Source: Mycoplasma crocodyli MP145 (GTDB taxonomy: Bacteria > Bacillota_I > Bacilli_A > Mycoplasmatales > Metamycoplasmataceae). Taken from it: a DNA stretch of 64,000 nt. Position 1 is the first letter of the stretch. Every line of letters starts with the position of its first letter. Below the pieces are notes generated by a model. It was not told the origin of the DNA and ran no database searches. It worked only from the letters and a program-made list of their open reading frames with translations. This document shows, piece by piece, positions 12,504 to 21,889 of this stretch. Where the stretch lies: positions 544,367 to 608,366 of the forward strand of contig NC_014014.1 of the NCBI RefSeq assembly GCF_000025845.1. Direction: 5' to 3'. Position numbers and translations under genes: made by a program.

Positions 12504-12943
12504 TTAAGTTGTTGGTCTTGGTATCATATTTAACAATATTGGTAGTTTATTATTTCATGGTTCTAATACTTCAATTTCTTTCATAAGAACTTGGTATTCA
12601 GAATGTGGAGTAATTTCATAGTAATTTATTTCTTGTTCTCCATTATTCGTTATGTGATTAAAGAATTTAGCACTATTTATTTTAATCATGTAATTAAAAT
12701 CAACAAATTCCTTAGGATTATCAGGGCTTGAAAGGGCTCTTTCAATTTCAATAATCTCTTTTGAATCATCTTTTTCATTGCAAACATTAAACAAATAACA
12801 AACATTTTTTTGTTTAGAATTACAATTACTTTATTAGTAAGTTGTAAGTTTGCTTTTTTATTTATGGTTTCTATTAGATTTGATTCTTTAGGAATTTCTA
12901 TAATAGATAAAATTGGTATTATGTTTTTGTTTTTTGCAGCCAT
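12504..12943 (-). pseudogene. ICE gene broken by one frameshift in a T7/A7 run
   Basis: Starts MAAKNKNIIPILSI after AAGGAAGCAG. The frame is good until a run of seven A on the coding strand (plus 12805-12811), where it enters an out-of-frame Met/Leu-rich tail. Adding one A restores a continuous ~146-residue protein that continues NVCYLFNVCNEKDDSKE and ends IPRPTT. The downstream half has normal composition, so this is a single -1 event. It may be a recent pseudogene, a slippage-controlled gene, or a homopolymer miscall. The protein looks soluble; no family recognised. Confidence 0.65.
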
Positions 12944-13014
12944 CTGCTTCCTTTACTATTCTTGTTTGTTTAATTATCTGTTTCAAATAATTTTGGTTGT
13001 TAATTTGATTTGTC

Positions 13015-13464
13015 TTATTTTGGTAGTTTGTTAGTAATATTGCTTTGCTCTTGTGGTTCTCAGTCCATTTGAGCTGAGTCTATAAATTGATTATTGGATT
13101 CTGGTGGTAAATTAAATTCTTCTACATTATCAAAAATTGAAGTTTCATCAATTTCTTTAAGACTTAAACAATTAAATGCTTTCACAATAAAGCCATATTT
13201 TTTAATTGTTGTATCACTATTTTCTATAGTCTTAAAATATGATGTAAATGCTGCTTCAATTGCAACAATACTTCTCGGTTTTGCTTCTGAAATGTTTCTT
13301 GCTAAGTGTCCCCAAGCAATGCAAGGAACAAAATCAACAATGTTTTTGTTATAACCTTTTGTTATAACTTCTAAATTAAAATTTACATAGTCAGCTCCAT
13401 TAGTTGCTATTTTTAATTTAATGTTCTTTGGTAAAATACCTAAAAAGATTGATTTATTAATCAT
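13015..13464 (-). CDS. ssb: ICE single-stranded DNA-binding protein
   Basis: 149 aa. The start MINKSIFLG is preferred over an ATG 18 bases upstream because AAGGC sits six bases before it. An OB-fold SSB core is visible: NFNLEVITKGYNK, then FVPCIAWGHLARNI (the usual 'vawgklAe' strand-helix), then AIEAAFTSYF, and a variable acidic/Gln tail. The extreme C-terminus is KLPK instead of the acidic DDDIPF tip, so it may not recruit the chromosomal partners of housekeeping SSB. It overlaps the end of the 269-aa gene by 8 bases. Likely coats the transferred or replicating ICE strand. Confidence 0.85.
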
Positions 13465-14266
13465 TTTTGCCTTCTTTCTCATTTTTTGCTATTTGATTTG
13501 TTAAAGGGAAACTATCAAGTAATTCATTTCTAATTTTGGTTCTTAAATTTTCTATAATATGAGAATCCATTTTTATTCTTTCTCTTGTAGCTCAATAATT
13601 TTCAAATTCAATATCTTTTAATTTTGGGTTATCTCTGTTTGGTGGGAAAATAATAAGAAATTTAATATAAATTGGTAATTTTTTCTTACTGAATGTTTGA
13701 GAAATTTGTTTTAATATCTTTATTTGATCTGCTAAGGTTAGCGAAGCTGCAATTGCTTCTTTTTCATCTTGGTGCAAGTCAACCATTCTCTTAAACGCTT
13801 CTGTTGAGATTGAGAAAACAGAGTTTACATAAAGTTGTTTTCTAATCCTTGCTTTACTATTAAATATTTGATTAGATTTAACTGGGTTTTTAGGAACTCT
13901 TGGTGAGAATTTAATAGGTATAAAGTAAGTTGTTCCTTTTTCTTCACCTATTACTAAAACACTTGAATTTTGAAGGAAAAGTTCACTTGTTTGTCCATTG
14001 TGTTTCATAACTATTGTTTGAGTAAATGTTTGATTTATTTTTTCTAATGTTTTTGGTATTCATGAAACTTGTTTTGGTGCTCCATAAGTATTTTCGTTAG
14101 TAATATCTTTTTCTATAATGTTATTTATAGCCAAAAGACTTTTGTTGTTTAATCTCAATATTTTATAAATTGGGATGTTTTGTGCTTGTTTTGATGGTAA
14201 TTCAGGGTCAAAAACAATTAAATCTTTGCTCTTGCTACCACTTAAAATATTTTCAATGTTATCCAT
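13457..14266 (-). CDS. ICE protein of unknown function (269 aa)
   Basis: Soluble protein starting MDNIENILSGSKSK, preceded by AAAGGAGACAAAC. Middle part has beta-rich stretches (SSVLVIGEEKGTTYFIPIKF) followed by a basic segment with Arg/Lys pairs. Placed between the 172-aa gene and ssb in the DNA-processing half of the ICE, with overlaps at both ends (8 bases each). No catalytic signature such as a relaxase HUH or Tyr motif could be recognised. A RecT-like or DNA-processing partner of SSB is possible but unsupported. Confidence 0.65.
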
Positions 14267-14777
14267 TGTTTGTCTCCTTTTGTAGTTTTTTAATTTTTGT
14301 TTTAAGTATGTTAAATTCAGCTTGTGCTTGAATCTTTATTGGTTCAGGGAATATATTTTTTGGATAATAATCATTAATATATTCACCTGTAAATTTAAGA
14401 TTATTTAGTTTAAAGATTTTCTCTAAAATAAGCTCATCTCTTAAATGGTTATTTCTATAATTTTGGTAATATAATTCACCAGTAATAGTTAAATAATTAA
14501 TTAAATGTTCTACTTCATTGCTTACTAATTCAGCAAAATAGTCATCAATTAATCAGCATATTTTTTTATTTATCTCTAAATTTTCTGGGTAGCCAGGTAT
14601 TTCAGCTAATTCATTTATTTCATTTGGTGAAAACTCAAGATATTCAAGATATTTATTAATAATTCTATGTGGGTTATATTCTAATGAATATGCAACTGAT
14701 TCAATGTGATTAATATTATTGTTTGTATCGATATCCTTAAAATACTTTGCATATTCTTTAATATTTTTTTTGGGCAT
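14259..14777 (-). CDS. ICE protein of unknown function (172 aa)
   Basis: Begins MPKKNIKEYAKYFKDI; helical, acidic in the middle, one TGA-coded Trp. Ends inside the ribosome site and start of the 269-aa gene (8-base overlap). The start lies 17 bases after the dprA stop with only a weak AGAG. No membrane helix or motif recognised. Confidence 0.6.
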
Positions 14778-14794
14778 ATAAATTTTTCTCTTTC

Positions 14795-15553
14795 TTAATT
14801 TGTTTTGTTATCAATAAGATTCAACATACTAATTGAAGTTATCAAGTTTGCTCCTTGTTTAATAAGCATATTATTTCCATCATCAATTTCTATACCAGGA
14901 AAACAATCAACTTCTTTTCCTATATTCATAAAACAACCAGCAAGGTTAAAAATTTTGCTTTCTTTTTTAGATGAAAATACTATAAGTTCATTAGCTAATG
15001 CTGCTAATAGTAAATTTCTTTCCTTAAAACTTATTATTTTAGGTTTTGTAAGTGGTGGATATTGTGATATCCATAAATCATTGTCAACTTCATTATTTTT
15101 GTTTAATTCATCATTTCAACAAAATCCATTTGCAAAAATTCTTATTATTGGTTTATTAAATTTTTTATATTCATCAACAATTCTTTCATCAAAACCTTTG
15201 AAGCCATTTGTAATTAATTGAATATTTTTAATAGCAACATCCTTATTAATTATGAAATGTGCTAAAGATTTTTTATTAACAAGATCTCCTGTCAAACAGT
15301 AAATATTTTTCTTTTTAATTAATTCATAATCACCTTTGTAAAATAATACATATGGTGGATATTTATAAATTAATAACTTGTCTGGATAGCCTGAATCAAT
15401 AAAAGTTATATATTTAATGTCTTTTTGTTTTAAGTATTCCTTAATTTCTTTAAGTTTTTCATTATCAATTGGAATGGTATTTTTTATAGACATAAATACC
15501 TTGAAATTGTCCCCGTTATTTAATCATGAGTAGTAAAGTAAATAATCATTCAT
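14795..15553 (-). CDS. dprA: DprA/Smf-like DNA-processing protein of the ICE
   Basis: 252 aa. The start at MNDYLLYYSW is chosen because AAAGGAG precedes it; a later in-frame Met would lose the N-terminal DprA-like segment. YITFIDSGYPDKLLIYKYPP matches the DprA 'YP..L....pP..L...G' region, and the C-terminal block GKEVDCFPG...GNNMLIKQGANLITS matches the DprA Rossmann motif (gNrLI..GA..vtS). DprA binds single-stranded DNA and loads RecA in transformation; ICE-borne versions occur in mycoplasmas. Here it lies with ssb and a polymerase-like gene, suggesting handling of incoming single-stranded DNA. Confidence 0.85.
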
Positions 15554-15843
15554 TATTTTTCTCCTTTTGTTGTTTTTATTGCGCTTCCAGCGCAGCAATC
15601 AAGTTAGATTTAGAGAATTGCTAAGTTATAACAAAGTCATATCTATTAGTAAAGTGGGTGATTGAAAGTTTTTTTATAGAAGAGAATGAGATGTTTTTTT
15701 AAATCCCTTACCACACCTAACCACTATCTTAGGTGCTAAACCACCATAATATGTTTCCATAAGGTTTGTTAGCATTCTTCTATTTTTTATATCTTTATCA
15801 ATGTTGTTATTAAATATAGGCTACTTGTTAGCCCAGTTGATAA
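15554..15843. other. 290-base ICE gap with GC-rich hairpin; candidate oriT or regulatory region
   Basis: No convincing gene. It contains a perfect GC-rich stem (TGCGCT/AGCGCA) at about 15577-15599, rare in so AT-rich a sequence, and several short GGTG/CCACC inverted pieces around 15700-15755. On the minus strand a 33-codon reading (15674-15775) begins MLTNLMETYYGGL; it has no clear ribosome site and may be a remnant. Non-coding gaps of this kind next to ssb, dprA and replication genes are where an oriT would be expected, but no nick site can be identified. Confidence 0.45.
15577..15599. repeat. GC-rich inverted repeat upstream of dprA
   Basis: TGCGCT and AGCGCA separated by three bases, with flanking ATTGC/GCAAT giving an alternative pairing. 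It is followed on the minus strand by an A-rich stretch and the dprA ribosome site, so it is not a normal terminator for the upstream gene. It could be a transfer-origin hairpin or an RNA element. Confidence 0.5.
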
Positions 15844-17316
15844 TTACTTTCTTTCAATAACATTCCTATTTGTAAATTGTGTTGGTTCAGGAGTAAGGTG
15901 TGAATATTTTCCTGTAAGTTTAATCCCTTTTTTTCTTGCTTCATTTTGAAGGTATATCTCAAAACTTGACTTGATTAAGGACCTATCTTTTTCATCACCA
16001 TCTAGAGGCTTAGGTATGCCTGTTGGCACTTCCTTATAAATTCCCTTTGCTTCTAACTTGTAGTAATTAGCAATTGCATGGTGGAACTTTGGTGTTATTG
16101 ATGTTTGAAAGTATTCTTTTATATTTAATATTAGTTTTTCATCAAATGGTATCATTACACTGTCAAATATTGTTATGCAGTTATATTGGGTTGCTGTATC
16201 ATTAATGTGATCAGCTTCTATTTCTTGTAATAAACTATTTTGCATCTTCTTATCTGGGTTTCTTTTGTATTTAATAATGAAGTCATAGAAATCCTTGTGA
16301 TATTCCTTAAAGTACTGCATTATAGGTAATTTAAGCACAGCAGAAATGTTTTGTTGATATAAAATATTTGCTATAAAATGTGTTTTAAATTTGCTTCTAG
16401 ACCAAGGTTGTTTTTTGGTCATAAAGTTATGTCTAAAATTCGGATTATTAATTAATTTATTTAATAAATTATCATAAAAACCTTCATTTTTAAATAACTT
16501 TGCAAATTCTTCATCAGCACCTTTTTCTTTAAAAAAGGCATTAGTAAAAAGGATTACCTGGCTTGATTTTAAATCAAGTTCAATAACCATTTTGTTGTCT
16601 ATCAATACAGTTTGTCTCATTAATTTAGGCATTGATGTAAATAATGAGTATCTTCTTTTCTTAATTCCTATTGTGTGGTATTTGAATGAATTGGTACCAG
16701 AAATTTGATCTAACTTTCTTAGGTTAATTAATCAACTATCTAATCTTCTATTGATTACTCTATAATCAGAATAAGCCAAATCTATTAATTCTTCAAATGT
16801 TTTAAAGTTCTTAATACCCTCAAATTTTTTGTTAAATGTTTTAAGCATTAGCTTTTCATCATATGATATTGTTCCAATTGTTTGTGTACAAACAGTTCTC
16901 TTCTTTGATGTAGAAATAATTTTGTGTTTCTTATCAAGGTTAAAGGTCATAATAGTATCTATATATCAGTCAGGAGTAAAGTAAATATACTTTGTTCTTC
17001 CCATTCTTCCATAGAAACCTTCTGAAATATAGTGTTTGCTTCTAAAAATTAATTTTCTTTCAATAAAAAAATCTAGTAAATCTAAGTAAGATAATTTAGA
17101 ACTTTTATATTTATTAAATTTCTTTGAAGAAATAGAACATTTAGATACTAATAATCTTTTTTCTTTTTGCTTTCCTTTAACTTTATTGTTTATATTTTTT
17201 TCAGCAAGTCAATATAAAAGTGCACCAAATTCAAGTAATTTGGTTTTTTTCTTTTCATCTAAATCACTATTTTCGATTATTTTATAAATATGCAATGGTA
17301 GTTTAGCTTTAGTCAT
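15844..17316 (-). CDS. ICE-encoded single-subunit polymerase-like protein
   Basis: 490 aa, first gene of the ICE operon. A basic N-terminal half of about 225 residues precedes a region whose motifs can be laid on the palm and fingers of family A DNA polymerases / T7-type RNA polymerases: motif A-like IELDLKSSQ (D248), motif B-like R307-x3-K311 ... Y320 in SRSKFKTHFIANILY, then a LQEIEAD helix (residues 363-369) and motif C-like TIFDSVMIP (D385). Family members are much longer and this is my own alignment by eye. No exonuclease domain is seen. Start chosen at ATG after AGGCAAGAAA; an in-frame ATG 72 bases upstream would make a leader through the hairpin. Next to dprA and ssb a role in element replication is likely. 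Confidence 0.6.
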
Positions 17317-17338
17317 TTTCTTGCCTTTCAGAGCAAAT

Positions 17339-17363
17339 AAAAAAACAATTGGTTTTCCAATTG
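17339..17363 (-). terminator. Intrinsic terminator or attenuator in the ICE operon leader
   Basis: On the minus strand CAATTGG, a four-base loop, CCAATTG, then seven T: a textbook Rho-independent shape. It lies upstream of the first ICE gene and downstream of the likely promoter (TATAAT at 17438-17433, minus strand), so it would stop most transcripts before the ICE operon unless read through. No other gene ends here. Confidence 0.7.
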
Positions 17364-17388
17364 CTATCACACATTTTGTTTTAATCAT

Positions 17389-17435
17389 TCTAAATATTAA
17401 ATATTCTAAATATAAATATCTAAATATTAAATATT
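17389..17435. repeat. AT-rich direct repeats at the ICE end
   Basis: The 17-base unit TCTAAATATTAAATATT occurs exactly twice (17389-17405 and 17419-17435), 30 bases apart, with a degenerate CTAAATATAAATAT copy between. The repeats overlap the presumed ICE promoter, and could be operator or iteron sites or part of the ICE terminus. This 250-base intergenic stretch separates ICE genes from the chromosomal EIIB-like gene, so the right ICE boundary should lie here. Confidence 0.6.
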
Positions 17436-17565
17436 ATAAAAAATGTAAATTATTTAATTTCTATAATAAAAATAAAGATGATTTTTCTAGAAATTAAATT
17501 GACTTAGTAAATAGATTTTATTCAATTTACTAATATATTACTTAAAAGTTGTATATAATAAAACT

Positions 17566-17922
17566 ATGAAAACATCAGACAAATTAATAATGACTTTTTT
17601 AACTATTGCAACCTTTGGTTTAATATGAATTAAATGAAATAAAGATAAAAAACATTCAAAAAATACAATTTATCAAGTAAATAAAATACCTTGTGATGCA
17701 AACAAAATAATTGAGTATGTAGGTAATGGAAATATTACTGGTTTAAGCAAAACTTCAACAAGATTAATTATCGGAATTAAGGACCCTAATGAAATCAAAC
17801 AAGAAGAATTAAAAAATTTAAAAGGTGTTAGTGGATTATTTATTTCATCAAAAACTATTTCATTAATTTTTGGCGAATACACAAGCGCTATCCTAGAAGA
17901 ACTTAAAAAAATCAGAGGTTAG
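17566..17922 (+). CDS. Membrane-anchored PTS EIIB-like protein lacking the catalytic Cys
   Basis: 118 aa. One N-terminal membrane helix (about residues 7-24), then an EIIB glucose-family fold: the stretch GNITGLSKTSTRLIIGIKD aligns with the usual 'NI..v.hCaTRLRf.lkD' but the phosphocysteine position is not Cys. It therefore cannot relay phosphate in the usual way and may be regulatory or structural. TATAAT lies only about 8 bases before the ATG and no ribosome site is visible, suggesting a leaderless transcript. It is followed after one base by the helicase gene. Proteins of this form are common in mycoplasmas. Confidence 0.75.
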
Positions 17923-17923
17923 A

Positions 17924-20900
17924 ATGAAAACAATAGATGAAAGATATAAAGCAATTTTAGATAATTTATTGGAGGTTACAAGTAATGATCCTTCAATTTT
18001 TACTACAATAAATAATAGGCATTTTTTTGATGTTTATAAGTTATTTAATCCAACACATTTTGAAACAATTTACAAAAACAAAGTTTTTGAAATCCCTATA
18101 ATTGAAACTTCTTTACTAAAACTTGTTGGTCTTGTAGAAAAGGCGGAAACAAAAGAAGAATTAGAAAATTTATTGAAAGAAAATGAATATATTATAAGTG
18201 ATTATAACGCTAGAATGCTTAATAATAATTTTGCAGAAACAAAGACTAAAATAAGAGAGTCTATTAATGCAAGTTTTCAAAAATCAACTATTAAATGAAA
18301 ACTTCTTTTAAGCAAAGCAAATGAAATTAACGATGAGATTAATATATGACCACTTCATCTTTCATTTATGTATGTATCCTTAGTTTTGGATGATAACAAG
18401 GTAATTTATGCCCCTTTATTTTTTAAAGAAGTTTTCATAAAATTTAGAAACGGAATACCTAATTTAATAAGTAATGGTGAGATTCACCTAAATGAAAAAT
18501 TAATTTTTATTTTAAATAATCAAGGTTTTAACTTTTCTATAGATTTTGATATATCAAACTATAGCATAGATGAATTAGTTAAAAAATTAAGTGTAGAATG
18601 GAATACATATTATCCAGAAATTCTTAACAATATTGGTAGTGTTTTTGATAAAAAAACTAATGAAACCATTTTAAATCAATCTCTTCAATTTCATACCGGA
18701 ATTGTTCTTGGAACATTTTTACCAGCCGGAGGATATAGCAGAAATAGAATGAAAGAAATAATTGATAACGATGAAATCGATGACATTATTAGCGTAGATT
18801 TTAATAAAAACACATATAAAAATAAAGTTAAAAATTCAATTTTTAGTAAGGATTTAGCTCTATTTAAAATTACTCCAACCAACTACTCACAAGATAAAGC
18901 AATAATATCATCATTATGTCAAAATACCATAATATGAGGTCCGCCGGGAACTGGAAAATCTCAAACAATTGTTAATATATTAACAAATGTTTTAGTATAT
19001 GGAAAAAGTGCAATAGTGGCATCACAAAAAAAAGCTGCTTTAGAAGTTATTAGAAATAGATTAGGATCTTTAAGTTGTTTTGGACTATTTATTTTAACAT
19101 CAAAAGACATGAAAAAAAGATCATTTTTTGCTCCAATTAAACAGTATTTAGACTTTTTAGAAAACTATGATAATGAAGTAAAAATTGATTATTTAAAAAT
19201 AATAACAGACAAGGAAAAATTATGAGTTGATACACTTGTTGAAATTCAAAACAATGAAAAAGCAAATGAAATTATTCAAGCATATTTTTACTTATACAAT
19301 AACATTGATAAATTGGAAGATGAACAAATTAAATTTATTTTATCTCTACCAAAGAATATTATTTATCCAGAAACAAACATTGAAAAAAGAATGGATAAAG
19401 TACTCATTAAAATCAATAAAGTATTTCCTCTTCCATTTCTAAAACGTTATAAATCAATTAAATTACTAGGTGTAGAAATCAATAAAAACTTAAATGATTT
19501 CAAAGCAAATCTTGCAGAATTAGTTCGTGCTTTTAGAAATTTAGATACATATGATATTGAATGATTAAATAAAATATTTGATCTCATGCCTAACTATGAT
19601 TTAGCATCAATATCTAATGAAGAAATGATAAAAAATATAGCAGCATCAAGAATTATCAATAAGATAAAAGTTTTTGATAAAGCAATGACAAGAAGATATA
19701 GAGAATTTGCTTCATCAGTAAGAATAGGAAATTTAGAACCTTATAAATTCGTTAAAGAATATGCAGATATGATTAAAGTTCTGTTCCCAATTATAATTGC
19801 AACACCAGACACCGATTTAAGTAAATGAAATAAGAATGAATTTGATTTTGGAATAATGGATGAATCATCACAAATATTTATTGAAAAAGGACTTCCAATT
19901 TTATATCTTTCAAACATAAAAATTCTTGCCGGTGATGATAAACAAATGAAACCTTCAAATTGATTTGGTACAAGAAGTACAGACGATTCTATTTTTGGAA
20001 ACGTTGAATCTTTACTCGATTATGCAACGTCTCTTGGTGTATATAATATACTATTAGATAAAAACTATAGATCAAATTACGCATCATTAATGACTTTTTC
20101 AAGTAAATATTTTTATAATTCAAGCCTTGATGTTATTGATATTGCAACCGCTATAAAAGACAGTGCAATTGAAGTGATACAAGTTGATGGTGAATGATTG
20201 GATAATAAAAATATTAAAGAAGCTAAAAAAGCTCTTGAATTATGTAATGGATATATTGATAAATACAAAAAAATTATTTTACTTGCCTTTAATGCAAAAC
20301 AACGTGAGTATTTAACGGATTTAATTTATGAAGCATATCCTAAGTTAGAAGCTGCCATTAACGAAAGAAGATTAATGCTAAGAAATATTGAAAATATTCA
20401 GGGAGATGAAGCTGATTTAGTTATTTGTACAATTGCATATGATAAAAACTCTAAAATCAACTCTACATATGTAGGTCGCTCTGGAGGAATGAACGCACTA
20501 AACGTTGCAATTTCAAGAGCAAAAGATAAGATGATAGTTATTAAAACAATTAAATCAGAGGATGTAAGTAATTTAACAAATAGTGAAGATACAAAGATTT
20601 TTAAGGAATGATTAAAGTTCCTTGAACTGGATGAAAACCAAAGAAAAACTATTTCAGTAGTTAATGCTAATTATAATGAAGAAGACGAATTAAAAATAAT
20701 TAAAAATCACTCAGAACTTGAACAAAATTTGCTTGATTATCTTGATAATATTATAAAATTAAATCCTTCTATAAAATACATAAAAGACTATACCATAGGA
20801 ACATTGAACATTGATATAGCAACATTTATTGATGATAAAATTTATAAATGTTTTATATTTGATGAATTTGAGTATGAAAATGACTATGAAGCTTTTGTAA

Positions 20901-21256
20901 TTTTAAAAGATAAATTAAACTTCTTAAGATCAAAAAAATACGACATGATAATTCTTAATAGTATTAATTGATTAAGAGATAAAAATAAAATAGATGAACA
21001 TTACTCACAAGAAAGTATTGATATGTTTAAAGAACAATACAATCAAATGATTGAAAATGAAAAAATAGATCTTTTAAATTATAAACATACTAAAGAAGTA
21101 GAACTCAAAGATGAAAATCAAGATGCTAACGAAGAATTTGATGATGATATAAATAATAATCAAATAGTAACTAAGGAACAATTCATAAAAGAACTTACTA
21201 AAGAAATCAATATTATAGAGGCTCTTGAAGGAGATATTCAAAATGAAACTGAATAA
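17924..21256 (+). CDS. Large superfamily 1 DNA/RNA helicase
   Basis: 1110 aa, start after AGAGGTTAGA directly behind the EIIB-like gene. Walker A GPPGTGKS at residues 339-346; Walker B/motif II MDESSQ with D646 and E647; motif III-like AGDDKQMKPSN; C-terminal motifs IQGDEADLVI and ALNVAISRAKDKMIV match motifs V/VI of Upf1-like (AAA_11/AAA_12, COG1112) helicases. About 330 residues precede the ATPase core, and a ~200-residue acidic tail follows, in which GTLNIDIATFIDDKIYKCF may be a degenerate nuclease-like fold (weak). Probably a DNA repair or RNA helicase; the substrate cannot be told. Confidence 0.85.
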
Positions 21257-21602
21257 TTTTTTCAAACTTTGTTCTTCTGATGTTAAGTTAAAAATTATGA
21301 TTCATTTGTATTCATGTGATAAAAATGAATGTGATGTAAATGAATTTGTAAGATTATTTAATGAAAAACAAGCAAATATTTCAAAACACTTTATGGATCT
21401 AAGAAAGAACAAAGTTGTAACAACTAAAAAAACAGCACAAAATGTATTTTATAAAATGTCAAATACATTTAAAAATCAATTTAATGATTACTTACATTTA
21501 ATGTCTCATGATCATTGCTATAAAGATTTTTCTTGTTCTTGTTCATCAATAACAAACAATGAAGATCAACATTGTGTACATGATTGTTGTGTTGAAAAAT
21601 AG
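21243..21602 (+). CDS. ArsR-family transcriptional regulator with Cys/His-rich tail
   Basis: 119 aa starting MKLNNFFKLC; GGAG sits eight bases before the ATG, inside the helicase gene (14-base overlap). A winged-helix domain is visible: LCSSDVKLKIMIHLYSC, then NEKQANISKHFMDLRKNKVV as recognition helix and wing. The C-terminal tail is rich in His and Cys (HDHCYKDFSCSCSS, DQHCVHDCCVEK), which suggests metal binding as in ArsR/SmtB sensors. Last gene of the operon; whether it senses a metal or regulates this operon is inference. Confidence 0.8.
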   Translation: MKLNNFFKLCSSDVKLKIMIHLYSCDKNECDVNEFVRLFNEKQANISKHFMDLRKNKVVTTKKTAQNVFYKMSNTFKNQFNDYLHLMSHDHCYKDFSCSCSSITNNEDQHCVHDCCVEK

Positions 21603-21611
21603 TATTATTTC

Positions 21612-21636
21612 AAGTAGGTTATACCTACTTTTTTTT
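21612..21636 (+). terminator. Rho-independent terminator after the regulator gene
   Basis: AAGTAGGT, loop TAT, ACCTACTT, then a run of T. Perfect 8-bp stem directly after the ArsR-type gene, so the EIIB-helicase-regulator operon ends here. The remaining 250 bases to the next gene hold AT-rich promoter-like sequence only. Confidence 0.88.
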
Positions 21637-21889
21637 ACACAAAATTATTAAAAAACAAAACTAAGTTTAAAACTATAAATAATAATCAAAAAATACAACT
21701 TTTTAGCAAAAATTATCCAATAAATTTTGCCCAATTTGAAATTTTATATTAAAATTAATAACAAATTTTTTAAAACATAGCAAATAATGAAAAAAAAGAT
21801 ATAAAATATTGTTTTTTACAATTAGCATATCTTAAAAATTAATATTTTGGTTATATTTATATAGCAAAACATAGATAAAGCGAGGAAAA

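Noticed and set aside
15674..15775. 33-aa reading MLTNLMETYYGGL
   Set aside because: No ribosome site and no domain; described with the gap instead of as a gene.
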